NCBI RefSeq assembly: GCF_001274935.1
Contig: NZ_LILC01000037.1
Location: forward strand, 124,001 to 188,000
Direction: 5' to 3'
DNA length: 64,000 nt
Source of the DNA: Priestia koreensis
GTDB taxonomy: Bacteria > Bacillota > Bacilli > Bacillales > Bacillaceae_H
Of the stretch, positions 8,070-17,065 are shown one piece after another. The notes beneath the pieces were generated by a model. It was not told where the DNA came from and made no database searches. It worked only from the letters and a program-made list of their open reading frames with translations. Every line of letters begins with the position of its first letter. The first letter of the stretch is position 1. The position numbers were made by a program, and so were the translations under genes.

Positions 8070-8220
8070 TGGTTTATTCCATCCTTTTATTTTTGTAAAA
8101 AGATCTTTATTTCAGTCAGACTCACATTCTCATGCTTGTCTTGTCCTTGTAATCACTTTTCCTATTGTACAATATTTCCCTAGCCTTTGCATTATTCCTC
8201 CCTAAGCGAATCGACTCCAT

Positions 8221-8251
8221 AAAAAAAGAAAGTGAGCGGCCGCCACTTTCT
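8221..8251 (-). terminator. Intrinsic terminator of the ylqG-ylqH-yaaR operon
   Basis: The stem AGAAAGTG/CACTTTCT (8227-8234 with 8244-8251) carries a GC-rich loop that contains GCGGCCGC and is followed on the minus strand by seven T residues. It overlaps the first base of the yaaR stop codon. Confidence 0.85.
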
Positions 8252-8688
8252 CACGTATAAATATTTACAAGTAGCCCCTGTACCTCACCGATCTTTTGCA
8301 GGATGGCTAAATGATCTTTTTCCTTATTCAGCACCTCATTGGTCAGCTCTGTTAGCTTTTGATCAACGGCTCGAACGGTTTTATAAGTAGAAAAAGCGCC
8401 CTGATGATTAAAATCTCGTTGTTGATTCAACTCAAGACCATTGTTGACCGCTTCGTCCATAAACTCCTTCACAAGCTTCTTATATTTACGCAGTGCGTCC
8501 ACCGTATGATTTTTGGCAAGCACCTCGCCTTGTGCGTTCAGGTCTTCCATCATACGCTGCAGGCGCTCGTACGTTACTTCCTGTTTTTTCTTCCCTAATA
8601 CCTCTGTAAAACCAACGGAATCCGTTAGCTCCTTCCCTTGAAGCTTTGAGGCTTGAAGAGAAGGTCGATTTACGCGCTGAACTTCCAT
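8251..8688 (-). CDS. yaaR: YaaR family protein (DUF327)
   Basis: This 145-residue, mostly helical cytoplasmic protein matches the YaaR/DUF327 family: FTEVLGKKKQE, ERLQRMMEDLNAQGEVLAKN, LRKYKKLVKEFMDEAV and the C-terminal LAILQKIGEVQGLLVNIYT. No biochemical function is established for the family. The best start is ATG 8688, 11 bases after GGAG; an in-frame GTG at 8700 overlaps the same GGAG. It is the last gene of a tightly packed trio with ylqH and ylqG. In B. subtilis yaaR sits elsewhere, near holB and tmk, so its grouping with flagellar-type genes is notable. Confidence 0.87.
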   Translation of the reverse strand: MEVQRVNRPSLQASKLQGKELTDSVGFTEVLGKKKQEVTYERLQRMMEDLNAQGEVLAKNHTVDALRKYKKLVKEFMDEAVNNGLELNQQRDFNHQGAFSTYKTVRAVDQKLTELTNEVLNKEKDHLAILQKIGEVQGLLVNIYT

Positions 8689-8696
8689 ATCATCAC

Positions 8697-8948
8697 TCAC
8701 TCCGTTTTCTCGTCACTGTTTTCCACCTGGTGAATAAACGCAAACAGCTCGGCGATTACCGCGTAAAGCTGGGGCGGGACACGCTCTCCTAGATCGACTT
8801 GTAGTAACTCCTTCATCAAGAGCGGATCGCGCTGAATGGCCACTTTGTGTTCTTCCGCAAATCGAAGCACTTGCTTAGACGCTGCTTCTGCGGCTAATGA
8901 ATCATCCACCGATTTGTTTTGCGACTGTCCATTTTTTGAATAATTCAT
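8697..8948 (-). CDS. ylqH: FlhB C-terminal-like export switch protein YlqH
   Basis: This 83-residue protein is a free-standing version of the cytoplasmic domain of FlhB/YscU (type III export substrate-specificity switch). Recognisable parts are VLRFAEEHKVAIQRDPLLMKELLQVDLGERVPPQLYAVIAELFAFI, where FlhB has the domain after its NPTH cleavage site. It lacks the membrane part and the NPTH site. Its start ATG overlaps the ylqG stop (ATGA), and the next gene starts around its own stop, so the three genes are translationally coupled. B. subtilis YlqH is the homologue. A direct role in flagellar export is inferred from the family only. Confidence 0.9.
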   Translation of the reverse strand: MNYSKNGQSQNKSVDDSLAAEAASKQVLRFAEEHKVAIQRDPLLMKELLQVDLGERVPPQLYAVIAELFAFIHQVENSDEKTE

Positions 8949-11347
8949 ATGAGATAATCAAACCCTTCCTTCGTTTCACGAACAGAAGTCGATTGTTCTT
9001 TCGTTACATCCCCATCTACTGATTGAAACGCTTGCTGCTGAACGCTTGTAATGCGGAGCCCTAAGTATCCGAGCCCCTTTTTCATTTGCTCAGCTAACCC
9101 GGTTGCTTTTTCGAGTAGATCTGGTTGATCATGCTTTAAGGTAAGCGTAGCATCTCTGTCTTGAATCGTTAATAAAATACCCATTCGACCAAGCTTCGCT
9201 GTTTCAAACTCTACATACATACTACAATTTTGCCAGTCAATTGTCCCTTCATTTTTTTGCGATTGAATAAAAATTTTCATATCCTGTGCTTCTGCTTGCA
9301 GTAAAACCGGTAGTTGAAAAAACAAGCTCTGCATGTTTCCACCCTGATCCTGCTTACTTAAAAGCTGCTGACCCGTAATATGCTGAACCGCCTGTTCAGC
9401 TTGTGTGACTGCTTTTCCACTAGCTTCAGAAGTACTTGAAAGCAATGCCTGCTTTACGCTCTGCTGTACTGCACTTCCTTGCTTTAAAACCGCACGTTGC
9501 CAAAGCTCACGTTCGTCTTGAAGACCCGTTTTCCGAAGAGTTTCATACACTTGTCGCGGAGTCGCGGAATCTTGAGTAAGAGAAGGTCGATGACTTTCAT
9601 TTTTTGTTAGCAGTCGTTCTTGCACGAGGTGCACCATTTTGACTTGAGAAGGCTTATAGTCAGCTGATGTGATGAGCTGTTTTACTTGCTGTACGATTTT
9701 GCTTGCCTCAGCTGTGTTTCCAAGAGAAATTTGCTTTTTCGCTTGCTGCAAAAGCGTGCTCGCTTCTAACACATTCTTTTCTGTCTTCATATCCGCATAA
9801 AGCATAAAGTCACTCTTTATAAGTGTTTGATCAAGCTTTTTAATCGTCGTATCGAGCCATTTTTTCGCCTGCTCTGGTGGTGCACTTGGCAGTTTCTGTT
9901 CAATATGCTGAAGACTCCCCTCAACGGAGCGCTTCATACTCGAAAACTGCTTTGTTGCCTCTTGAAGCTCCTTTGAAATAAACGTTACAATGACATTCTT
10001 TGTTTCCGATGAAAGCTTTGGCGTAGAATCTAACATTGTTTCTGGTGCCAAGTCCATCAGTTCTCCTAAATCATTGCTTGTCTCTTGGGTTTCGTCACGC
10101 GTATTCGCTACTTCTATTTTAAGTGACTCCTGTGGCGCTGAAGTCTTCGGTTTCTGATCCTTCATTTCTCCTAAGTCACTGTCTGTCTCTGACGTTTCAT
10201 CACCTTTGTTACTTACTTCTGTTTCAAGTGGCTCCTGCAGTGTTAGATCCCGCGGTGCAAAATAATCGGCACTCTCTGGATCTCTCATGTTTGCCAATTT
10301 AGTAGGAGCGATAACCTCTCCTCTTACCATTAAAGGAGCCGACTCTTTTTCTAGGATTTTGCTCTCTTCTTCGCCATGACTTTGTTCGATGGACGCTGTT
10401 TTCATCCGCTGAGCGCTTTGCTTGATCACTTGTTCCGCTCTTGGCTGCTGCTGAAATGACCTTTGAGGTTCAGGTACCTTAGAGACAGCTGTTGCTGGAG
10501 CTCTCGTAAAAGAAAGCGTAGGTTCCACTTCATTCTTACTAGTATGCAAAAAAAGGCGTTCTGATTGTGCTTTTGGCAACGTTTCTGTTTTGATCGAACG
10601 CGGGGTATCTTTTTGATCAAATGCCACAGGCTCTTCTTTTGGTTTCGTGCTCATCATCCGTTCATGAATGTCTTTCCCCTCGGAGGTTTTTTCGCTCATG
10701 GGGGCAGCTGGACTTCCTTCTTCCTGCTGAGTAACACGTTCCTTTTTGCCTAGTTCAGCTTGTTGAATCACGTCCGCTACTAAACTCTCTAGTTCAGGTA
10801 ATGGCACGGAAGGATTCATGATCTTTGGCGTCTCTTTCCCAAAAAGCGCAGCCATAATCGGTTGGAAAAATCGACTTTCAAGCGGGTATTTTTTATCAAG
10901 CATCATACCAATTGCTTCTATTTTTTCTTTTGGCGTCCCGTTCGTTTGAGATAGTAATACCGCTACCTTCCGAAGCGTTGTTTCATTTATTGGATAGCCC
11001 GCCTTTTTTAACGTCGAAAGGAGCTGCTGAACGTCCTTTGAGGTACCTCCTTCAAGTACGTTCTGAAGCAGGTTTGAGGGAAAAGACTTTTCAGCTGGCG
11101 CTTCTACGATCGTTCCCTTCCACTGCCCTTCTGCTGGGATATCCCTTATTTTTAAATAAACGTTTGTTTGATTTTTAAGATCTCCATCAATGGTTATTTT
11201 CACAGCCTGTCCATTTAGCGAGACGATGGCTTCATTATCACTAAGTACTTTCTGGATGTTTACTTTTACGGTGTCTCCTACTCCAATGAGAGGGTCCCCT
11301 TTTCCAGATGGAAGCCCGTAATTACCAAAGTTCGGTTGAATTTGCAC
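8945..11347 (-). CDS. ylqG: YlqG-like protein with FliK-type hook-length C-terminal domain
   Basis: This 800-residue protein starts with a compact beta-rich domain (residues about 10-70: GVGDTVKVNIQKVLSDNEAI). A long, low-complexity middle follows, rich in E, K, Q, S and T (about 190-600), in which a TSETDSDLGEMKD/TQETSNDLGELMD segment is imperfectly duplicated. It ends in a Flg_hook-like domain (about 670-770: MQSLFFQLPVLLQ ... MYVEFETAKLGRMGILLTI) typical of FliK. It resembles B. subtilis YlqG, which also precedes ylqH. I place the start at GTG 11347, 10 bases after GGAG; an upstream in-frame GTG at 11356 is only one base from that site. Export or ruler function is inferred. Confidence 0.82.
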   Translation of the reverse strand: MQIQPNFGNYGLPSGKGDPLIGVGDTVKVNIQKVLSDNEAIVSLNGQAVKITIDGDLKNQTNVYLKIRDIPAEGQWKGTIVEAPAEKSFPSNLLQNVLEGGTSKDVQQLLSTLKKAGYPINETTLRKVAVLLSQTNGTPKEKIEAIGMMLDKKYPLESRFFQPIMAALFGKETPKIMNPSVPLPELESLVADVIQQAELGKKERVTQQEEGSPAAPMSEKTSEGKDIHERMMSTKPKEEPVAFDQKDTPRSIKTETLPKAQSERLFLHTSKNEVEPTLSFTRAPATAVSKVPEPQRSFQQQPRAEQVIKQSAQRMKTASIEQSHGEEESKILEKESAPLMVRGEVIAPTKLANMRDPESADYFAPRDLTLQEPLETEVSNKGDETSETDSDLGEMKDQKPKTSAPQESLKIEVANTRDETQETSNDLGELMDLAPETMLDSTPKLSSETKNVIVTFISKELQEATKQFSSMKRSVEGSLQHIEQKLPSAPPEQAKKWLDTTIKKLDQTLIKSDFMLYADMKTEKNVLEASTLLQQAKKQISLGNTAEASKIVQQVKQLITSADYKPSQVKMVHLVQERLLTKNESHRPSLTQDSATPRQVYETLRKTGLQDERELWQRAVLKQGSAVQQSVKQALLSSTSEASGKAVTQAEQAVQHITGQQLLSKQDQGGNMQSLFFQLPVLLQAEAQDMKIFIQSQKNEGTIDWQNCSMYVEFETAKLGRMGILLTIQDRDATLTLKHDQPDLLEKATGLAEQMKKGLGYLGLRITSVQQQAFQSVDGDVTKEQSTSVRETKEGFDYLI

Positions 11348-11523
11348 TGCTACCACACTCCAGGTTCGTTCGAATTCGTCCTTTTTACTATCGGATGGTT
11401 TTGAAAAAATTATATGAGAGAATTGGAAATTCGTGCATAAGTAGGTGGGTAAAAAGTGCGGATTTTTAGGATAGGCCGTTTTTCACGCGTATTCTGCATC
11501 CATGGGGGTAATAGATAACTAGA

Positions 11524-11556
11524 CAAAAAAAGCCAGACTCAACAGAGCCCGGCTTT
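11524..11556 (-). terminator. Intrinsic terminator of degU
   Basis: AAAGCCGGGCTC and GAGTCTGGCTTT form a 12-bp stem with a TGTT loop on the minus strand (11529-11556), followed by a T-run. It begins 9 bases past the degU stop. Bases 11357-11523 up to ylqG show no further feature I can support. Confidence 0.9.
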
Positions 11557-11564
11557 TCCTATTT

Positions 11565-12248
11565 TTATCGAACTTCTACCCAACCGTTTTTAATCGCTAC
11601 TACTACAGCCTGCGTACGATCGTTTACGTTCATTTTTTGAAGAATGTTACTTACATGGTTTTTAACCGTTTTTTCACTAATGTATAATGATTCTCCGATA
11701 CCACGGTTACTTTTACCGTCTGCTAGTAATTGAAGAACTTCACACTCACGACGAGTTAATAGATGTAGTGGGCGACGAATTTCAACTTCCTCGAACCCAA
11801 CTGCTGAAGACTGGCCTTGTTGTGCTAAACGACGATATTCTTTTACAAGACTATGCGTTACTTTCGGATGTAAATAAGAACCACCCTCTGCGACAACCTT
11901 GACTGCTTCGATCAGTGCATCTGCATCCATTTCTTTTAATAGGTAACCGCGTGCTCCCGTTTGAAGAGCGTGCGTCACGTATGTTTCATCATCGTGGATT
12001 GATAAGATAATAACCTTTGTTTCTGGGTTATCTTCTACTAATTGCTTTGTTGCTTCTACACCGTTCACAGATGGCATATTAATATCCATAATGACTACAT
12101 CAGGGTTATGCTCTGCTACTAATTGAAGAGCTTCTGAACCGTCGTCACCTTCTGCTACGACTTCAAAATCCTGTTCAAAATCTAGAATTCGTTTTACACC
12201 TTCACGGAATAATTGATGATCATCAATTATAACAATATTCGTTTTCAT
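11565..12248 (-). CDS. degU: Response regulator DegU
   Basis: DegU is the transcription factor of the DegS-DegU system, which switches between motility, competence, exoenzyme secretion and biofilm programmes. The 227-residue protein has a receiver domain with acidic pocket D9-D10, phosphoacceptor D55 (VVIMDINMP) and K in LLKEM. A C-terminal LuxR/NarL helix-turn-helix follows (LTRRECEVLQLLADGKSNRGIGESLYISEKTVKNHVSNIL). Length and sequence are very close to B. subtilis DegU. It lies 52 bases downstream of degS on the same strand and ends in its own terminator. Phosphorylation by DegS is expected. Confidence 0.97.
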   Translation of the reverse strand: MKTNIVIIDDHQLFREGVKRILDFEQDFEVVAEGDDGSEALQLVAEHNPDVVIMDINMPSVNGVEATKQLVEDNPETKVIILSIHDDETYVTHALQTGARGYLLKEMDADALIEAVKVVAEGGSYLHPKVTHSLVKEYRRLAQQGQSSAVGFEEVEIRRPLHLLTRRECEVLQLLADGKSNRGIGESLYISEKTVKNHVSNILQKMNVNDRTQAVVVAIKNGWVEVR

Positions 12249-12300
12249 GCGTTACTCCTCCCCAACACAACCTACACCTCATGTATTTAACTACTCATTT

Positions 12301-13455
12301 TCATTCTAATGTTTGTGACAAGGCCACCTGAATTAAAATGGTTGTGCCTTTGCCTTCACGAGAGTTGATATTGATTTTTCCATCTAATAAATCAACTCGT
12401 TCTTTCATTCCGATTAATCCGAAGGAATCTTCCTTCTTTTGTTCGATTTTAAATCCTTTTCCATCGTCCTTCACTAAAAGAATAACATGGTTTTTGGAAA
12501 TTTCAATCTTAACCTGTATTTCCGAAGCTTCTGCATGCTTTAGTGCATTAGTCACAGATTCTTGGACAAGGCGAAATAATGCTACCTCCAATTTTGAAGG
12601 AATTCGGACTTCTTGTCCAATGGAAATAAACGTTATTCGCGGATTTCCGTTGTTGTACTCCTCAATTGTGGCTAGATATTTGCGTAATGTGGGAATTAGG
12701 CCTAAATCATCAAGTGCCATCGGTCTTAAATCATATATGATTCGACGCACTTCATAAAGAGCAGATCTTACCATTTTTCGCAAATCCCGAATTTCCTGTA
12801 GGGCTTCCTCAGGGCTTCGTTCGCGATATACACGTTCTACGAGCTCTGAGCGAAGCATAACGTTCGCCAACATCTGAGCGGGACCATCATGAATTTCACG
12901 AGAAAGTCGTTTTCTCTCTTCTTCCTGTGCTTCAATAATGCGGAATCCGAAATATTCTTTTTCAATCGCGTCCTCAACGATCTCTCCGACCTGCTTCAAA
13001 TCACTGTTTAGGTAATTTAATACGACCGTAATTTGACCAGCGAGATGATCGGCACGCTGAATCGTTTCAGATAGCGCTTTTAATCGTCTTTCTAACTCAT
13101 CCCGACGCTGTCTCAGCTGTTGCTCATTCTGCTGATTCATTAAAAGCTTCGTTTGTAGCTCATGTGCCTTTTCATACGCGTCGCGCACTTCAGGCTCAGA
13201 GTAGATTTTAAAATGACGACTTACTTCAGACAGACGTCTACGAGCAAGTCTTGCGTGGAGCTCTAACTTCTCTCCTTCAGCAATCGTTGATAATACCTGC
13301 TGTTTTAGATCATCTAGTTCCTTCTTAATTCGTTCATACTCTTGTCTTGCATCTTCTGCAATTAAGTAGATTTCACCTTTGCTGTCATCTACGGTTTGAA
13401 TAATATTGTCTAAAATTAAATCAAGCGATTCGCCTGTTAATCGTTTTTTTGCCAT
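12301..13455 (-). CDS. degS: Cytoplasmic sensor histidine kinase DegS
   Basis: DegS phosphorylates and dephosphorylates DegU. The 384-residue protein has no membrane segment. Residues 1-170 are a coiled-coil-rich sensor region of the DegS type, the HisKA_3 dimerization region follows with catalytic H189 in LSREIHDGPAQM, and the GHKL ATPase domain shows VQESVTNALKHA, VKDDGKGF and SFGLIGMKERV. The phosphorylated histidine is at the same position as in B. subtilis DegS. The ATG at 13455 follows AGGTGAC. It is first in the degS-degU operon. The 442-base gap to yvyE should contain its promoter. Confidence 0.97.
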   Translation of the reverse strand: MAKKRLTGESLDLILDNIIQTVDDSKGEIYLIAEDARQEYERIKKELDDLKQQVLSTIAEGEKLELHARLARRRLSEVSRHFKIYSEPEVRDAYEKAHELQTKLLMNQQNEQQLRQRRDELERRLKALSETIQRADHLAGQITVVLNYLNSDLKQVGEIVEDAIEKEYFGFRIIEAQEEERKRLSREIHDGPAQMLANVMLRSELVERVYRERSPEEALQEIRDLRKMVRSALYEVRRIIYDLRPMALDDLGLIPTLRKYLATIEEYNNGNPRITFISIGQEVRIPSKLEVALFRLVQESVTNALKHAEASEIQVKIEISKNHVILLVKDDGKGFKIEQKKEDSFGLIGMKERVDLLDGKININSREGKGTTILIQVALSQTLE

Positions 13456-13897
13456 ACTGTCACCTCATGCAAGGTTGCTTGCTGAAAACTCATTCAGTGG
13501 TATACACACAGAGTGTCCTTATACCTTTCGTGTGAAGAGCTGTCTTTATAAGGATAGATCCACTATTTTTTGAAAAAAAGGTTTCCTTTACCTTATCATG
13601 TACAAATCGCTTCCCCAACTAGCATGAAAAATGAACTCAGCGCTGATGTCGTTATTTGCAGCATGTATAATAGACGCTTTATAATAAAGAAAGGTTACAG
13701 GATTCGTTAAAAATCGACATAACATTGCGAAACCGATTCACTATCCTGTTCAACATTCTGAGGCTAAACCAGTGTGCGTTCCAGAGAGAACAACCTCTTG
13801 TTTAAAATACGGATGTCTGTCAGAATAGAGAATTTGACATCTACTATATACCCACATTTCCCAAAATATAACTCACAAATTGAAGGAGGCTTTCCTA
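13456..13897. other. Divergent degS/yvyE intergenic region
   Basis: This 442-base gap separates degS (minus) from yvyE (plus). Two TATAAT hexamers on the plus strand (13666-13671 and 13680-13685) and a TTGACA at about 13837 are visible, but none is paired with a convincing partner at 16-18 bases. The only firm element is the GGAGG ribosome site of yvyE at 13885-13889. I see no gene or strong hairpin. Confidence 0.5.
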
Positions 13898-14533
13898 ATG
13901 TTACCTCACTATTATACCGTAAAAGAATACGGAGAACATGAAATCATTATTCAAAAATCACGTTTTATTTGTCATACAAAACGGGCAACTACTGAACAAG
14001 AGGCACAGGAATTTATTCAAGAGATCAAGAAAAAGCATCGTGACGCCACGCATAACTGTTCTGCCTACTTAATTGGAGAGAACGACCAGTTCCAAAAAGC
14101 GAACGATGACGGTGAACCGAGCGGCACGGCTGGCGTACCGATGCTAGAAGTGCTGAAAAAGAAAGGATTAAAGGATACTGTTGTCGTTGTAACACGTTAT
14201 TTTGGTGGCATTAAGCTCGGCGGAGGTGGACTCGTTCGTGCGTACGGTGGCTCTGTTTCTGAAGGTCTTCAGGCCATTGGCATCGTTAAACGCACGCTCA
14301 TGCGGGTTATGCATACAAAAGTCGATTATACGTGGCTTGGCAAGCTTGAAAACGAGCTTCGTTCCTCTGTTTATGACGTAAAAGAGATTCACTATGCAGA
14401 CGCAGTCGAGATTGAAACCTATGTCGAAGAAGCTGAAACAGAGGCATTCACAGCTTGGATGACAGACCTAACAAACGGCCAAGCAACTATTGAAGAAGGC
14501 ACGCAAACCTACCTTGAACAAGACGTAAAATGA
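13898..14533 (+). CDS. yvyE: YigZ/IMPACT family protein YvyE
   Basis: This 211-residue cytoplasmic protein belongs to the YigZ/IMPACT (UPF0029) family. It has the family core KSRFICHTKRATTEQEAQEF, then HRDATHNCSAYLIG, DDGEPSGTAGVPMLEVL, and TRYFGGIKLGGGGLVRAYG, followed by a C-terminal DUF1949-like domain (about 138-205). Family members bind RNA or the translation machinery, but no enzyme activity is proven. I choose ATG 13898 because GGAGG lies 8 bases upstream; a TTG 18 bases earlier would overlap that site. The order yvyE-tagV-tagO beside degS is conserved with B. subtilis. Confidence 0.93.
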   Translation: MLPHYYTVKEYGEHEIIIQKSRFICHTKRATTEQEAQEFIQEIKKKHRDATHNCSAYLIGENDQFQKANDDGEPSGTAGVPMLEVLKKKGLKDTVVVVTRYFGGIKLGGGGLVRAYGGSVSEGLQAIGIVKRTLMRVMHTKVDYTWLGKLENELRSSVYDVKEIHYADAVEIETYVEEAETEAFTAWMTDLTNGQATIEEGTQTYLEQDVK

Positions 14534-14607
14534 ATGATTTACGAATATGAAAAAATTATGTACAATGTAATTTAGCATCGCGACGTGCAGTGCTTCTGTA
14601 AAGATTT

Positions 14608-14743
14608 TTGACAATGAATGAATAGAGACGATATCATAAAAATAAAGCGATGAAAAAAGAAAATCTTTTTCATACATACTTAAACCACTCTGTGGTAAAA
14701 TGCTCTGCGCTGCTCCCCACTTTTTTAAAAAAAGTGGGGTTTG
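14608..14743 (+). ncRNA. Candidate small transcript between yvyE and tagV
   Basis: TTGACA (14608-14613), 18 bases, and TATCAT (14632-14637) form a good sigma-A promoter on the plus strand. About 75-100 bases downstream lie an ATGAAAAA/TTTTTCAT hairpin and then a perfect CCCCAC-T6/A7-GTGGGG hairpin (14715-14739) followed by TTTGT. The product would be about 100 bases. A 34-codon frame from about 14652 exists but has no clear ribosome site. The hairpin tail is a weak terminator, so this could instead be the tagV leader. The rest of the 14534-14910 gap shows nothing else. Confidence 0.3.
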
Positions 14744-14910
14744 TAGCCGATTAAGTTTGAAGATGCTTTTCTCTGTCACTTATTCAAAACCGCGTAATAT
14801 CTTTCAAACGACAAAACAAAGAGATGTTTGGGAGTAAAAGCGCGCGACATGCAATTCTGTATATTTTGTAAAAGGTCAAACTACCGAAAATTGTATAAAG
14901 GAGAACTTGT

Positions 14911-15927
14911 ATGCCTGAATTTAAGCGATATCAGAAGAAAGTAAACAAGCGAAAGCGCAGAAAGAGACTGTTTCTTCTGTTTGCATTACCAATCCTACTT
15001 GTTGGTTTAAGTGCCACTGCTTATGGCTCCTATTTGTTTGCCAAAGCAAAATCCGTCGTGAACGACTCATTTGAAGCAGTCGGTGACCGACACAAATCAC
15101 CTCTTCGTGATAAGCAAGTTGACCCGAAGAAAGACAACTTCTCTATTTTGTTTATGGGTGTCGATGATAGCGACTCTCGAAAGTTCGGGAACAATACGAG
15201 AACAGATGCCTTAATTTTGGCAACATTTAATAAAAAAGATAAATCCGTTAAAATGGTTAGTATCCCGCGTGACTCTCGCGTGTACATTCCAAAAGAGGAT
15301 CGTCGCACGAAGATCAATCACGCATACGTCTCAGGTGGAACCGCTGGAACGATTGATACAGTCGAAAACCTGTTTCACGTACCGGTTGACTACTATGTAA
15401 AAATCAACTTTAAAGCATTTATTGAAATTGTGTCCGCCCTTGACGGCATTGAATTTGATGTTCCGTATGATATGGTCGAGAAAAACTCACACGATAAGCA
15501 TAACGCCATCGTGTTGAAAAAAGGAACACAAGTGTTAAACGGTGAAGAAGCGCTTGCTGTTGCCCGTACCCGCAAACAAGACAGTGATATCTACCGCGGG
15601 CAGCGTCAACAGGAAATTATGAAAGCCATGATCTCAAAAGCCGCAAACATCAGCTCCATCGGGAAATACGGAGATCTCATTGAAGCAGTTGGAAACAACA
15701 TGAAGACGAACTTAACGTTTGGTGAATTATTATCGTTCTATGATTACGCAGCAGAAGGCTCCAATATTAACATTGAGAACTTCACGATTAAAGGTGACGA
15801 TGATACAATCAACGGCATTTACTATTACAAGCTAAATGATGAATCCGTAAACGACATTTCAGATACGCTAAGCAAGCATTTGGAGGTTCAAACATCCACT
15901 ACTGAGCCTGAGCAACAACAAAATTAA
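14911..15927 (+). CDS. tagV: LCP-family wall polymer ligase TagV
   Basis: LytR-CpsA-Psr enzymes transfer undecaprenyl-linked wall teichoic acid or other glycopolymers onto peptidoglycan at the outer membrane face. The 338-residue protein has a basic N-terminus (residues 1-22), one membrane anchor (LFLLFALPILLVGLSATAYG) and an extracellular LCP domain. Family motifs are GVD (about residue 81), NNTRTDALILATFN, VSIPRDSRVYIP, KINHAYVSGG and the lipid-binding ARTRKQDSDIYRGQRQQ. It lies beside tagO as B. subtilis tagV (yvhJ) does. Assignment to TagV rather than TagT or TagU rests on synteny. Confidence 0.9.
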   Translation: MPEFKRYQKKVNKRKRRKRLFLLFALPILLVGLSATAYGSYLFAKAKSVVNDSFEAVGDRHKSPLRDKQVDPKKDNFSILFMGVDDSDSRKFGNNTRTDALILATFNKKDKSVKMVSIPRDSRVYIPKEDRRTKINHAYVSGGTAGTIDTVENLFHVPVDYYVKINFKAFIEIVSALDGIEFDVPYDMVEKNSHDKHNAIVLKKGTQVLNGEEALAVARTRKQDSDIYRGQRQQEIMKAMISKAANISSIGKYGDLIEAVGNNMKTNLTFGELLSFYDYAAEGSNINIENFTIKGDDDTINGIYYYKLNDESVNDISDTLSKHLEVQTSTTEPEQQQN

Positions 15928-15930
15928 CAC

Positions 15931-15965
15931 ACAGCAAGCGGCAAAAAGTCGCTTGCTGTTTTATT
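15931..15965 (+). terminator. Intrinsic terminator of tagV
   Basis: ACAGCAAGCG (15931-15940) pairs perfectly with CGCTTGCTGT (15950-15959) and is followed by TTTTATT. It starts four bases after the tagV stop. Confidence 0.85.
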
Positions 15966-15975
15966 GACGTCATAC

Positions 15976-16010
15976 AAAAAAGCCCCAGAGCTAAGCTCTG
16001 GGGCCTTTTT
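15976..16010. terminator. Bidirectional terminator between tagV and tagO
   Basis: GCCCCAGAG/CTCTGGGGC (15982-15990 with 15996-16004) has an A-run before it and a T-run after it, so it can stop transcription both ways. It touches the tagO stop codon at 16010-16012 and is a second barrier after the tagV terminator. Confidence 0.88.
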
Positions 16011-17065
16011 CAATTTCGCAACTTGAACACACGTACCATATTCAATATTGGACGATAGTTCTTCCCAACGAGTCCGATCTTTTCTACAATAATTTCGATG
16101 GCGAGGGTTAAAATAGCTAATACTAAGAATGAACCCCACATCGTTACTTTCGAGAAGATAACAGCAGCTAAACCAAATATTGCGCTCATGCCGTAAATGA
16201 TTAGCACAGTTTGGCGATGACTATATCCAAGATTTAATAAACAATGATGTAAGTGTGATTTATCCGGTGCAGATAGTGGTTTTTTATTCACTACGCGTCG
16301 AATAATGGCAAAGAATGTATCAGAAATCGGTACACCAAGCACAATAACAGGAACGATGAAAGAAATAATCGTAACGTTTTTGAACCCTAGCAGTGACAAG
16401 ACGGAGATCATATACCCTAAGAAAAGAGCACCGGTATCTCCCATGAAAATTTTCGCCGGGTGGAAGTTGTACACTAGGAATCCTAATGTTCCACCAAGAA
16501 CGATCATTCCCATACTTGCAACGAACATGTCACCTTTCATAATCGCCATACCAGAAATGGTAATGAGTACGATTGATGACACACCTGCTGCTAATCCATC
16601 TAAACCGTCAATTAAGTTAATGGCATTTGTAATTCCGATAATCCAAAGCATCGTTAATGGAATGCTTAGAAAACCAAATTCAAGTGTACCGCCAAAAGGC
16701 AAGTTAACAAAATCCACTTGTACGCCGCCATATACAACAACGATCCCAGCTGCTAGCACTTGACCTAATAATTTGATCTTCGCTGAAAGCTCGATCATGT
16801 CGTCTAGCACACCGGTAATGATGATGATGGTACTACCGATTAACATCGCATCTACCTTCACATATTGGCTATTTGGAGTCAGGATAAAGTAACCAATTAA
16901 AAAACTGATATATATCGCTAATCCGCCTAAACGAGGCATGATTTTTTGATGTACTTTTCGATTGTTCGGTTTGTCTGTTGCTCCTATTTTAAAGGCGAGC
17001 TTTTTGACAAGAGGCGTTACGAGTACGGAGGCTATAAAGCAAATCAACAAGGTCATATAATCCAT
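16010..17065 (-). CDS. tagO: UDP-GlcNAc:undecaprenyl-phosphate GlcNAc-1-phosphate transferase TagO
   Basis: TagO makes undecaprenyl-PP-GlcNAc, the first lipid intermediate of wall teichoic acid and related glycopolymers. The 351-residue polytopic membrane protein (about 10-11 helices) has the MraY/WecA family motifs: KVHQKIMPRLGGLAIY, GVLDDMIELSAK (Asp-Asp, Mg binding), NAINLIDGLDGLAAG and FMGDTGALFLGY, then the histidine cluster KSHLHHCLLNLG. The ATG follows GGAGG with 6 bases of spacing. With tagV next door this brackets wall polymer synthesis. In S-layer formers the same lipid can seed the secondary cell-wall polymer that SLH domains bind; that is inference here. Confidence 0.95.
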   Translation of the reverse strand: MDYMTLLICFIASVLVTPLVKKLAFKIGATDKPNNRKVHQKIMPRLGGLAIYISFLIGYFILTPNSQYVKVDAMLIGSTIIIITGVLDDMIELSAKIKLLGQVLAAGIVVVYGGVQVDFVNLPFGGTLEFGFLSIPLTMLWIIGITNAINLIDGLDGLAAGVSSIVLITISGMAIMKGDMFVASMGMIVLGGTLGFLVYNFHPAKIFMGDTGALFLGYMISVLSLLGFKNVTIISFIVPVIVLGVPISDTFFAIIRRVVNKKPLSAPDKSHLHHCLLNLGYSHRQTVLIIYGMSAIFGLAAVIFSKVTMWGSFLVLAILTLAIEIIVEKIGLVGKNYRPILNMVRVFKLRN

